The notes under the pieces were generated by a model, which saw nothing but the letters and a program-made list of their open reading frames with translations, ran no database searches and was not told where the DNA came from. Below are positions 44,436 through 57,479 of a stretch of 64,000 nucleotides of DNA, one piece after another. Position numbers and translations under genes: made by a program. Location: NCBI GenBank assembly GCA_014155875.1, contig JACEFZ010025820.1:579501-643500 (forward strand), read 5' to 3'. Numbering within the stretch: position 1 is the first letter of the stretch; every line of letters starts with the position of its first letter. The stretch is from Cepaea nemoralis. Taxonomy: Eukaryota > Mollusca > Gastropoda > Stylommatophora > Helicidae.

Positions 44436-44710
44436 GAGCGACGGTGGCGAAGTGGCTAGACACTCGGCTATTGACACAGTGGTAATGGGTTCGGTTCTCA
44501 GCTGGGTGGATACGGATTATTTATTTTTAAATTGTGCTGGGCTCCCAGGTGATTCAGCATAAAGTGGGTACCACGAGTGTCTTAGGAAACAAAGGCGGCC
44601 GGTTTGATACTGTTGACATCACAGACCCAGTGCCAACTAGTCTAGAAATATGAGTTCAGCCCCTTAAGCTCAATACGCCTTAATTCGTATAAAAGGGTCA
44701 AAATACATAT
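44436..44710 (+). mobile_element. tRNA-derived SINE
   Basis: The A-box-like GGTGGCGAAGTGGCTAGACA and B-box-like GGGTTCGGTTCTC lead into ATTGTGCTGGGCTCCCAGGT. The distal block with AACAAAGGCGGCCGGTTTGA is the reverse of the GACCGCC..TT block in the minus-strand copies at 30480 and 63330. Confidence 0.75.
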
Positions 44711-44789
44711 ATTGATTGCCATTGATGGGAGACCTGGAGCTGATTAAAGTGTGAAGACAATACAGACACTGGAAACATCTAAGGCTAGG

Positions 44790-44960
44790 CCACGCCCTTC
44801 GGAGTCTGTGGCTGAGGGTGGTGAACGCAGTTTCACGATCACGACATACCGGGTTTGATGTCAGCCGCTGGAGATTTGGGAACAGATCGCTCTGCGTTGA
44901 TTTTCACAATAGTTTGAGTGCAAGCGGTTCAGAAAAGCAATGACAAACTACTGGGGGAAA
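44790..44960 (+). mobile_element. tRNA-derived SINE with conserved central domain
   Basis: Head GAGGGTGGTGAACGCAGTTTC and B-box-like CCGGGTTTGATGTCAGCC. The body contains TTCAGAAAAGCAATGACAAAC-TACTG, the same domain as at 4180, 11965 and in family X. Confidence 0.7.
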
Positions 44961-45342
44961 AATTGCATAGAAAACCGTATACAATCAATAAATGCTAGAT
45001 TTAGTTGCGATGTGAAAGGCATGAAACTAACGTGTATAGGACACAGTGACTCGGACATGTCACATCTATGAAGCAGAATGCTCGGGCCAAGGGTAATCAG
45101 ATATTTTCTTTCTTTAATTGCATGTTCTTTGCTGGAAGTTGCAATCATACCCATTTCTTATTGTTTGTTTGTGATTTACTAAGCAATTGTACTTTCAGTA
45201 ATTTGACATTGTTTTCTTAACGAGAAGTCAACATGTTAGTCCAAATGGCCGCAATTTGGGACGACCCACTGCCCCGCCGTCAGAAGGGGAAGTATACATG
45301 AATAAATATAGAGAAAGATGATATATGAAGTAGAGATTTTTT

Positions 45343-45381
45343 TTTGGGGGGGGGGGGGGGAGTGGGGGGGGGGGGGGAGGG
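45343..45381. repeat. Poly-G tract
   Basis: Runs of 13 and 14 G with few interruptions following TTTTTTTT. Possible assembly or sequencing length error. Confidence 0.9.
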
Positions 45382-45404
45382 GTTTGCATTCACTCCTTTT
45401 GAGC

Positions 45405-45530
45405 TTAATCGTAGTCATTACATGTGCTACTACTTCTAAAGCACTTGACTGATTTTTGCGTGTGGATTAACTTTCCCTATTACTAATGTCCCTCGCCATC
45501 AAGCGAACCCCCTCCGTCTTCAGAGGTTGA
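45405..45530 (-). mobile_element. SINE body fragment, minus strand
   Basis: Shares CATGTGCTACTACTTCTAAA and GTGGATTAACTTTCCCTATT with the SINE at 7005-7262. The head is not present. Confidence 0.6.
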
Positions 45531-45664
45531 AGTTAAGAGATAAGACTGTATATCTGGAGTAATTGCGAGTGGTCCAGCTCCCTCTCATTTCAGCCTTACA
45601 ACAGACAACTCATAATCTGCAGACCAGGTTCATACAATTGATGTTAGGTCATAACCCTGATAGA

Positions 45665-45800
45665 GGGGTCAGGGGGTAGCGGTAGCGATGTGGTCAGCGC
45701 GCTACCCTGTCGTTCCGGTGGTTTTACCCTAGAATTCTCTTCGGGGCGAGGATATTTGTCCCGTTAACCTGAGCAGCCGCGTGTTGCCCTTCTGTGCGTA
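45665..45800 (+). mobile_element. Possible SINE head
   Basis: TAGCGATGTGGTCAGCGCGC resembles an A-box head; the B-box (GTGGTTTTACCC) is weak. Confidence 0.4.
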
Positions 45801-45839
45801 TTTGATTGCTAAATAGTCTACTTATGACGCTTGATCAGT

Positions 45840-47090
<1,251 letters not shown>

Positions 47091-48685
47091 GTTAGTTTTT
47101 ATATTTTTATCTTTTATTTTGTTATTTTTATTTTTGCGTCGTCCCCCTCATCAAGACGTTACTAGTGGCCAGGTTAATTCCAAACAACTCTCCTTCCAGA
47201 AGCCAATAGGAACAGTTCACAGCCGTTACGGCGGTGTGTATGAAAACAAACCGCCCTTTTCTACACAAAACTACGACTGACATCAAAATAACCGCATGTG
47301 GACTGGAAGGAAGAAAGAGAACTGTAATTTTAAAACAGATGCGCGTAATTCAAGACAGAGTTCAGGAAGCTAAGGAGACAAAGACGAAACATCTCTAGCG
47401 TGTCGTTGTGGTCTATTTGCAGCCACTAGCGTTACTATTTTAACTGCTGTACGAGAGCGATGAAAACACTCGGACACGCTGGCGTTGGGGAGAGAGAAAA
47501 ATGTATTATGAAATAAGAGGAATGCTTTAGAAAATCTCTTGAGAGTGAGCACATCAAAATGTATTCCGTTAATGGGCGTAGTGTTGACAGTGTGATCCAC
47601 AACAGCTGTGATGGGTGAAGAGAGTCGGGAAAGAGGTCTACTCAGCGAGAGGAATACTACATTTCTTAGGCTCCGGGAGCTGCATTCCAATTTAGCTTAT
47701 TCTCTACTCTTCTCTTAAAGATTAGCACAATGGGCATTGGGGTTGTACCTCGGGGTTAAGTAATACGATTGAAGTTAAGAAAACGACCGCCCCAAACGCT
47801 GAAGTTGTAGTAATAGGCACTCGACTTGTAATTATGAAACCCGGCGCTGGCAGAAAAGAATCCACCACTGAGTCATAAAGTTGTGGCCTAGCTTAGCCTA
47901 TTATAACGTCGTTAACACTTAGGATGCCTATACTATTATCGTTTATTAGTCCAACTGTATTATCATTTTCCGACTTTAATAGGTACATCTCTTATACTTT
48001 ACTTTTGGGTTGAAGATAGCAAAACCGGTAAGCTTGTAAAATAGAGAGCACATTAACTCTAACAGGCCAGTAGCCAGCTTCTGAGGTCCATATGTCCAAG
48101 CGCTCATAGTGGGATAACTTCTGCTGAACTTTTGTTTCGTTTTCCCCTGGTTATGAATGATTAATATTATGTTTATTATTATCTAATCATGTTGTTGGCC
48201 TGCAGACGAAGCCAATGTTTCTCTACCAGAATGACACATGTTCTGTCACTGGGAAGAAATCGGTGCTTTCGGATTTAAATGTTTCATGCACATTTTTAGA
48301 ATACGGTATACCGAGAAGAAGCAAACTAGTAAAATTCAAAAAGATCTAAACTTCGAAGAAATCTTTCTCGTAAACAGTATCATGTCTCGAAACATTAAAA
48401 CACTTTTGCAACATTAAGTGCCCAAGTGGTTTGGGAAGAATAAAAATAGAAGGATTAATTCCCGAAAGAAGAAGCAAGTATGGACCAGCAAGGAGATGAA
48501 CACAGGACATTGCAGACACCATAGCCATGACAGTGCCTTAGACATGCGCAGAGGTCGAGAAACTTTCGGTGGCTCGTCATCATTATCATAATGATGATGT
48601 CGATCGTAGTTTTGTCTACTTGATATGGAACAATGGCTTAAGATCAATAACATCAACTAATAAATAATGCATTTCCTAAAACATC
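47091..48685. other. Unassigned, no gene recognised
   Basis: About 1.6 kb without domain-bearing frames, TIRs or SINE boxes that I can support. The 106-codon minus-strand frame at 47370-47690 has no domain. Confidence 0.35.
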
Positions 48686-49105
48686 CAAATATCAACATGC
48701 AAACAAACAAGCTGATAGACGATTTATTCGTCTCAACGCTGTGTTACCAATGTAAGACCTGGACAGTCCTGGAAAAACACTGGCGTAAAACCACATCATG
48801 AGATGAGATGCATAAGACACGCAGCTGAAAAAAAAAAACGAGTATAGGGATAAATCCCTATTACTGACTTTAGAAAACACCAAAGAAGTAAATGGTTTGG
48901 ACATTTAGCTAGAATGGAACAAATTCAACATGCAGCTGAAGCATTCTACATGAGAATATCGGAGGACGATCCAGGAAGAGTTGGTTAGATGAAGTAAAAG
49001 AGACACTGAAGAAATCAGATGAAATGTTAGTACAAGCAACAAGACAAGAGACAACAGCAGAATACACCTCTGTCCCTCTGCGACGCTTGACGACAAAAGC
49101 AGTAG
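48686..49105 (+). pseudogene. LINE ORF2 C-terminal remnant
   Basis: Across frames: NKLIDDLFVSTLCYQCKTWT, then HQRSKWFGHLARMEQIQHAA and EAFYMRISEDDPGRVG. The CYQC.TWT and KWFGHL.RM blocks are the standard post-RT region. The tail after GRV is decayed. Its closest relative here seems to be the LINE at 35200-35700 (same LINSIF...TWT arrangement), but I cannot align them fully. Confidence 0.6.
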
Positions 49106-49308
49106 GACAGAAAAAGAGGAAGAATAAAAGGAAGAAAAAGAGCCTATTTCGCCTATAATTAACAATGTCAAGTGCAAAGGGATCTTAATTTTGGCACCGT
49201 GCAATCAAGTTCTCTTTTTTCTTGTTTTGTTTTGTAATCTGGGCTTCTGATCCACTACCCTTGTTTCAATGTTGATAATAATATACTCAGACTCGTTATT
49301 TTAGATTG

Positions 49309-49312
<4 letters not shown>

Positions 49313-49372
<60 letters not shown>
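49313..49372. repeat. AAT microsatellite
   Basis: About 20 pure AAT units. Confidence 0.95.
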
Positions 49373-49394
49373 CAGCTGGTTAATCAGCCGGCCA

Positions 49395-49650
49395 CTCTGT
49401 GGGGAGTCGCTGTTGCCTTGTGGCTAGACGCCGGCCTACCCGCCCGGTGATTACGAAATCCGCATAGAGAAAGATTTGTAAACTTCACCTGGAAATCTAA
49501 AATAGGTATCAGGCATATCTTGGGAAGTACATCGACGTAATAACTGACCACACCACCCACCGCCTGCCCATTAATTTGAAAGAAAAAAAAAAACAGATGG
49601 TAAAGCACCATATGCCCAGTGCACTTTAAGACATTCAAAATAATCCTGAA
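49395..49650 (+). mobile_element. tRNA-derived SINE with A-rich tail
   Basis: Head GTTGCCTTGTGGCTAGACGC. The B-box is decayed (GTGATTACGAAATCCGC). The body with ACCTGGAAATCTAAAATAGG resembles the next SINE (GTTGACCAAGCCTAAAATAG), and a poly-A run lies at about 49581-49592. Confidence 0.6.
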
Positions 49651-49667
49651 CATAATTACTTACGGCA

Positions 49668-49829
49668 TTCGGTGGGGAGGGCAGTGGGTAGCACGCTTTC
49701 CTGCCGGCCTGGCTGTCATGTGTTCGAATCCCCGGGTAGCCAGGACTTTTTAAAATTGACTTGGGCTTCCAGGTTGACCAAGCCTAAAATAGGTACCAGA
49801 AAATAGCATGGGCAGTCAATCCGGCATAA
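49668..49829 (+). mobile_element. tRNA-derived SINE abutting a minisatellite
   Basis: A-box-like GCAGTGGGTAGCACGCTTTC and a good B-box, GTGTTCGAATCCCCGGG. Body TTAAAATTGACTTGGGCTTC, then AAAATAGGTACCAGAAAATAGC. The 33-bp array begins where the SINE 3' end should be. Confidence 0.75.
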
Positions 49830-51087
49830 GCTATCATACTGACTATGTATAGCACATTAAAAACTATCGTACTGACTATGTATAGCATGATAAAAACTAT
49901 CGTACTGACTATGTATAGCACATTAAAAACTATAGTACTGACTATGTATAGCACATTAAAAACTAGCATACTGACTATGTATAGCACATTAAAAACTATC
50001 ATACTGACTATGTATAGCACATTAAAAACTATCGTACTGACTATGTATAGCACATTAAAAACTATCATACTGACTATGTATAGCACGTTAAAAACTATCG
50101 TACTGACTATGTATAGCACGTTAAAAACTATCGTACTGACTATGTATAGCACATTAAAAACTATCGTATTGACTATGTATAGCACATTAAAAACTATCGT
50201 ACTGACTATGTATAGCACGTTAAAAACTATCATACAGACTATGTATAGCACATTAAAAACTATCGTACTGACTATGTATAGCACATTAAAAACTATCATA
50301 CTGACTATGTATAGAACATTAAAAACTATCGTACTGACTATGTATAGCATGTTAAAAACTATCGTACTGACTATGTATAGCACATTAAAAACTATCATAC
50401 TGACTATGTATAGCACATTAAAAACTATCATACTGACTATGTATAGCACGTTAAAAACTATCATACTGACTATGTATAGCACATTAAAAACTATCGTACT
50501 GACTATGTATAGCACATTAAAAACTATCATACTGACTATGTATAGCACATTAAAAACTATCGTACTGACTATGTATAGCATGTTAAAAACTATCATACTG
50601 ACTATGTATAGCACATTAAAAACTATCATACTGACTATGTATAGCACGTTAAAAACTATCGTACTGACTATGTATAGCACGTTAAAAACTATCGTACTGA
50701 CTATGTATAGCACATTAAAAACTATCGTACTGACTATGTATAGCATGTTAAAAACTATCATACTGACTATGTATAGCACATTAATAACTATCATACTGAC
50801 TATGTATAGCACATTAATAACTATCATACTGACTATGTATAGCACATTAAAAACTATCATACTGACTATGTATAGCACATTAAAAACTATCATACTTATT
50901 GTATAGCACATTAAAACTATCATATTACTATGTATAGCACATTACAAACTATCATACGGACTATGTATATCACATTAAGACTATCATACTGACTATGTAA
51001 AGCACATTAAAAACTATCACACTGACTGTATAGCACATTAAAAACTATCATACTGACTATGTATAGCACATTAAAAACGAACCACCT
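49830..51087. repeat. 33-bp minisatellite
   Basis: About 38 units, TATCATACTGACTATGTAT plus AGCACATTAAAAAC, with ATC/ATCG and CACATT/CACGTT/CATGTT variants. 33 is divisible by three, so 350-380-codon frames run on both strands (repeating an 11-residue peptide). They have no initiation context or domain and are taken as by-products. The last five units carry deletions that break the register. Confidence 0.95.
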
Positions 51088-51249
51088 GTATAATTCAGGA
51101 ACATAGTGTGACATGTAATATAAGTGTTTACAAGTTTAAATATATGGAATCTTTATTTATTTTCCTAAGAATCCATGTCGCTCATTAATTAGTACATTTG
51201 ATTATTATGAAATTCATTGCATTTTGTGCAGGCAAGGTAGAAAACAAAA

Positions 51250-51853
51250 TATTAAACCAATAAAAAAATCATTCACACTATCCTCAGTATCTGGTATGTA
51301 CATCGTGTGCTTGCACAAGCTTGGCAGCAGCTCCGCATGGAATGCATATGTCTCTGAAGGACATAAGGTCGCCAAATCCGCACACGTCCATCAGTAAAGG
51401 ATAGGTTTAATCTGCTCTCGTCTGTAAATATGACAGCGTTTACTGCAGTCTAGTCCATCTGAGCATGTTGCTCTGCCAAGTTGCGATGTCTGTAGAGACA
51501 GCTTAGGCCAACTATACGGCCGTCTTGCTGTAAAGGCCTGAATCTCTGAGTCGTCGTATGACTATCATTCGAAAGACTTACCAGCGTCTACCACTGTTGC
51601 GCTCTGACTTGCTGGGAGAAAAAGATTACCTTAGGTGACTCCGCACAATATGAACTATCTTGCACTGGGGTAGTAACTCGTGGTTGGCCACTCCGAAGTC
51701 TATCCCGGGCACTGCCATTAGTTCCGTGACGTTCATTGGGACGTACGATAGTGTGTGATGGCAGTTCATCCTTCTTGTAATGGCCTGCGAGATCATTCCG
51801 GTCTCCAACATACCGCTGACAATTTGGCGGTCGTTTTCAGAAAGTTGTGACAT
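51250..51853 (-). pseudogene. Tc1-like transposase, N-terminal half
   Basis: On the minus strand, MSQLSENDRQIVSGMLETGM starts at 51853 and continues ISQAITRRMNCHH, a Tc1-type helix-turn-helix. Then, across shifted frames, DRLRSGQPRVTTPVQD (linker), TTQRFRPLQQDGRIVG, HRNLAEQHAQMD and AVIFTDESRLNLSLTDGRVR (51441-51412 region, first catalytic Asp). The second and third catalytic acids are missing. The open frame extends 63 codons upstream of the Met to 52042, with no known domain. TIRs not found. Confidence 0.8.
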
Positions 51854-51859
51854 TTCAAG

Positions 51860-52470
51860 CACATGTACTGAGTGTTTTGTCTCAACTGTCTTTTTATACC
51901 GAGTAAATTGCCACAAGGCGTACACATTTTCAGAGGCATCGGTTGCACTGGAAATCGTGTTGCACGTGTAATTTTCATTGTTTTCAGGCAGTCTGTACAC
52001 AAACTCCTGGGATGAATCATGAACTCTCATTTCAGCAGCCATTTCTTCGCTATCTCATTACAAACACTGGGAAATCATTTCCACACTGTTTTTTTTTTAG
52101 CTTCTCGACATCAGTATATATAATAGTGTTGCGTTTTAGTGTACTTCAGTATTTATGTTTTCGAATTATTTTAAAAATCATATCTCGCCGGCTGAAATAC
52201 TATATAATTAATATTCAAAGTGGTTTGGAGAGAACAGTGAAAGAAACAGTAGTTGCTGGGCGATGAGGCAGGGGTCAACTACATCGAAGATGGACATGAG
52301 AAATTACTGATACCTGGGGCGTGAAAATGTGTGAGGCAAGATAAATTGAAAAGAAAAACAAATAAACAACAACAAATAACACACACACAAAATAAAAACC
52401 ATGCAATCACATCAATAAACGTTTCGCCACGCAGTCATGAGCGTCACCTACTGTACAGTATCTACTACAT
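51860..52470. other. Unassigned spacer
   Basis: Contains the upstream extension of the Tc1 frame (to 52042) and AT-rich sequence. No gene recognised. Confidence 0.35.
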
Positions 52471-53970
<1,500 letters not shown>

Positions 53971-54018
53971 TTACTACTTGAATATGTGCTACCATTATCA
54001 AACAATTAACTAAACTAA

Positions 54019-54142
54019 TTGACTGCACTCACTCACTCACTCACTCACTCACTCACTCACTCACCCACCCACCCACCCTCCCACCCACTCACTCACTTAC
54101 GCACGCACGCACGCACTCACTCACTCACTCACTCATACACAC
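54019..54142. repeat. ACTC microsatellite
   Basis: (ACTC)n with ACCC and GCAC variants. Confidence 0.95.
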
Positions 54143-54440
54143 ACAATGAACTTGATATAAGTTTTTACCCTGACAATAAGCACAACAGACAACAGCAAGT
54201 TAGATGGTTCCGTATAACTAGGGAACCAACTGACAATATACCACAACCACAACGAGTAATGATGAACAGACCAAACGGAATCAGAAGAAGAGGTCGACCA
54301 TATAAACGATGGATAGAGGGAATAACAGTCCATGGGAATCTCAATATTTTAACTCCATAAACGGACACTCCCCGCTGTTTATGCTTCAGCTCGACACCGC
54401 AAGGTACAAGAGGAACAAGATAAGATGAGATTAGATGAAT
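54143..54440 (+). pseudogene. LINE C-terminal tail
   Basis: The open frame to 54360 reads RQQQVRWFRITREPTDNIPQ, NRPNGIRRRGRPYKRWIEGI and TVHGNL. The pattern QVRWFRI.R.P, RRRGRP.KRWIEGI is a LINE ORF2 end (compare RWAGHLTRMPDHRLPK in the element at 57480). Downstream sequence in other frames (SARHRKVQEEQDKMRLDE) fits the last residues. Confidence 0.65.
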
Positions 54441-54559
54441 AAACGAAACGTCACAGAGAACTGTAATTGTGTGTAGTATGTATTCTTGTTCAGTGGAGCA
54501 TCCACTTGAATGGACACACGGGTTATCTCTGCTGGACGTTAAAAACACCACTGGAAATA

Positions 54560-55195
54560 GAATACCAAAGTTTGTAATTAAAACAATTATCATATGTTAG
54601 TATATCTTTTCCATCACTGTTAAAATGAAAAATAAATTTATTTGAATCTGTTTTGTACTTGAATGAAGAGAAACACTCTGATGGAGCCAGATCCGTAGCG
54701 TAGGATAAGTGTGGAAATATCTCAACATTCATATTATTCATTATTAGCTGCGCAACTGTGCTTAGTTGGAGGGCGCGTTGTCTTGATGCAACGACAGGTT
54801 TTCAATGCGTGCAATACCTCGTTTCCTGTCCAAATTATGTTTAGTTTGGTAACGAGATCTACATAGCATAATATATTAACTGTGATACCAGGAGGCAGAT
54901 ACACTTTCCACACTTTCTTTGTCGTTTCAAAAGCAGTCAGTATCACATTTCCTACATACTTCCATGCTCTTGGTTTAAAGGGTCTTGGGAAAGCTGGGAG
55001 TTTTCCATTGCATGCTGGAAATTTCGGAGTGTGGTGTCATAATTGTGAACTAAAGTCTCATCTACTGTCGCCATGGTCGCCAAAATGTTTTCTAACTGAC
55101 ATGTTTTTAGCAGCTGTCGACAGCAATTGTGGCATATTTGTTTCTGATCGCAGGTCTACAAGCAAGGAACCAAGCGATCAGCACATCGTTGTTTT
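54560..55195 (-). pseudogene. mariner transposase remnant, catalytic half
   Basis: On the minus strand, across frames: ATVDETXVHNYDTT (TGDETW-like block with first Asp), RPFKPRAWKYVGNVILTAFE, VYLPPGITVN, YYVDLVTKL-like, NEVLHALKTCRC, and EIFPHLSYATDLAPSECF corresponding to PHP.YSPDLAPSDF. The third catalytic Asp appears changed (SEC for SD). Strongly decayed; it differs from the mariners at 14354 and 39045. Confidence 0.7.
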
Positions 55196-55450
55196 ATGTT
55201 TAGTGTGATGTTTACAATTCTATTCACTGTTCTTTCATGCAGTTGTACAGCACTATATATACATTTTTTTTATTTTTCTGTCCTAGTGAAAGCTTTTCTT
55301 CAAGCCTGTTGATTTCCGGTGTTGCACTCTGAAGATGGTTTCCCAGATCTTGGCAGGTCAGCAACATTTGAGCTGGCACACGCTAACTGTCCACACCATT
55401 TTTGTAACTGATGCAAACAGTAGACAAGATTCACATTAGCATAAAGACTA
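55196..55450. other. Unassigned spacer
   Basis: No gene recognised. Confidence 0.35.
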
Positions 55451-55454
55451 TGGT

Positions 55455-55965
55455 GTTTACCTCTCAGCGTGGTGATCTGGTGATCAAATCTCCATCGAGG
55501 CTGATTTAAACAAATTATTAACATGAGTTCTGGGTCTCCCGTGTCTAAATTGCCTGTGAGACCTGGACACTTACTAATCAAGCTGAACAGCGCATAAATG
55601 CCATTAAATATAAATGTTATAGACTGTTCTAAGAATATTTTTGATACAGAAAAGAACAAATGCATCCATACAACAAGAACTGAATATTGAAGAACTTTGG
55701 CTACTAAAGACGATAAAACAGAAAATTTCAATATTGTGGTCCCTAGAAACGTCATGAAAGTTTGGAGAGATCAATTATGGATGGGTATATGCCCTGGAAG
55801 AGAATTAGAGGAAGGACAAAGAGAAGATGGGTCTAGGATGTAGCAAATGATCTCCAGATGAGTGTATCGGACGCAAGACATCTTGCTTATGATCAAGAAA
55901 TTTTCCGGATGGTTGTTATGGAAGCGAAGTTCTGCAAAGGACATGCTACTGAATGAATAAATGGT
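55455..55965 (+). pseudogene. Family B LINE thumb and C-terminus
   Basis: Reads CETWTLTNQAEQRINAIKYK, MDGYMPWKRIRGRTKRRW, DVANDLQMSVSDARHLAYDQ and EIFRMVVMEAKFCKGHATE, then a GAATGAATAAATGG tail. It is the best guide to the family B C-terminus; relatives are at 10090 and 43545. Stops in the middle. Confidence 0.75.
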
Positions 55966-56099
55966 CTGTCATTGCTTTCTGACGCTCATACCATCGGAAT
56001 TAACACACAGTAGTCTGCTTGCAAATCATCTGCAGCTGATTTATAACCCTGAACTTGATATGTCGCGGAGGTGTGAAACGTGTTAACTGCCCCTGATCC

Positions 56100-56437
56100 A
56101 TATCGTCGGCTAATAATTAGGTACATAGGTAGAAAAGTAAGTAAGTGGGTAAGTAGGTATGTGGGTAGGCTGTCAGCCAGGTAATTAGGTAGAAGGTATG
56201 AATGTAGGTAAGCGTCTAGGTAGGTAGTTAGGTAGGTAGGTAGGTAGTTAGGTAGATAGGTAGGTAGATATATAGATAGGTGGGTAAATGGATAGAGTTT
56301 GGCTAGGTAGGTAGGTAGGTACGCAGGTAAGTAGGTAGGCAGGCAGGCAGGTAGGTAGGTATGTAGGTAGGTAGGTAGGTAGGTACGTAGGAGGTACGTA
56401 GGAGGTAGGTAGGTAAGTAGGTAGGTAGGTAGGTATC
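56100..56437. repeat. GTAG/GGTA microsatellite
   Basis: Degenerate (GTAG)n over about 340 bp with AGGT, GCAG and ACGTAGGAG variants. Confidence 0.95.
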
Positions 56438-57479
56438 GTTGCAGTATACTGTCTTACAAGCCGTGACTAGCAGTCAAGATATCCTCAAATTCAACCCCAT
56501 TTTACAAGAACATAAGACTGCAATCATCACCGGTACGATTTCAACTTGGGGGAAAAGAGACAATCGACACCACCCCAGATTGAAAACCGCACAGATCACG
56601 AATAGGAGCGAATACGTGAAAAACTTTACTGGATCAAAGAATATAAAAGATGGCGCACAAGTAAACATCTTCCCGATTTACACAAAGCCAAGACGCGAGG
56701 TAGAAGGTATTGACGGACGGCCGGCAACATCTACAAACGAACAACGATAAAATCCATTCGTGAAAGACAACAGAAGTAGAAGCCTACAGCGAAGTTGAAC
56801 AACGCTGAGTCCTAAAGCCTGAAACCAGTGTCAGTGTTTACAGCAATTCAAGAGAATGCAGGTAAGCAACGCTATGTTTTATAATTACGCTAGTCAATGA
56901 TCCCTTTTCTAGAATAATTGGTGAGTCGATATGCGAAAACCATGTGGTTAGTTCTTTTGGAATTAATTTAGTAGAAACTAAATAATATATTCAGTTATCA
57001 TAGTCTATGGGTAAACTGTCCATTAAGAAAACCACAGTGAGTTTATTTTTCTACCATCTAAACAACTTATTTCATGTATAAGCATTAGACCTAGTTGTAC
57101 ATTATATTTCTTAAGTAGTAAACTCAATCAGCAGTGTTTTAAAGTGGTGAGTAACTTAAGAGTTAAGAAGGCTAAGAATATTTAGTTCAGTAAAAAGAAA
57201 CTATTTTACATGTGCCAACACTGGTAATAGAAATTAGTGTAATGTGTAAACAAAAGTACATGAGCACCTGAGATGTAAATAGATTTCTATATGTATCATA
57301 ATTTGTGTGATGGGTTAAAGCAACCATGTGGTGAGGAAATGTATTTTCATTGTTGTTAAACATAGGGCATTAATATTTGTGCCATATAATCATGCTTAAT
57401 CAACCGCCATGCAAGTATGGTTAGGATGCATGATGAATTAATGTGAATTGGGTGTACCACATAATTCTATGTATTTGAT
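56438..57479. other. Unassigned; target region of downstream LINE
   Basis: A 103-codon plus-strand frame (56439-56750) has no domain. The rest is AT-rich. The right end holds the left TSD ATGTATTTGAT (57469-57479). Confidence 0.35.

Noticed and set aside
49784..50923. 379- and 353-codon frames on opposite strands
   Set aside because: By-products of the 33-bp array.
51854..52042. N-terminal extension of the Tc1 transposase as a fusion domain
   Set aside because: The frame is open upstream of the Tc1 Met, but no domain is visible and the Tc1 part itself is frameshifted; more likely chance.
54882..55208. 108-codon plus-strand frame
   Set aside because: Antisense to a mariner remnant.
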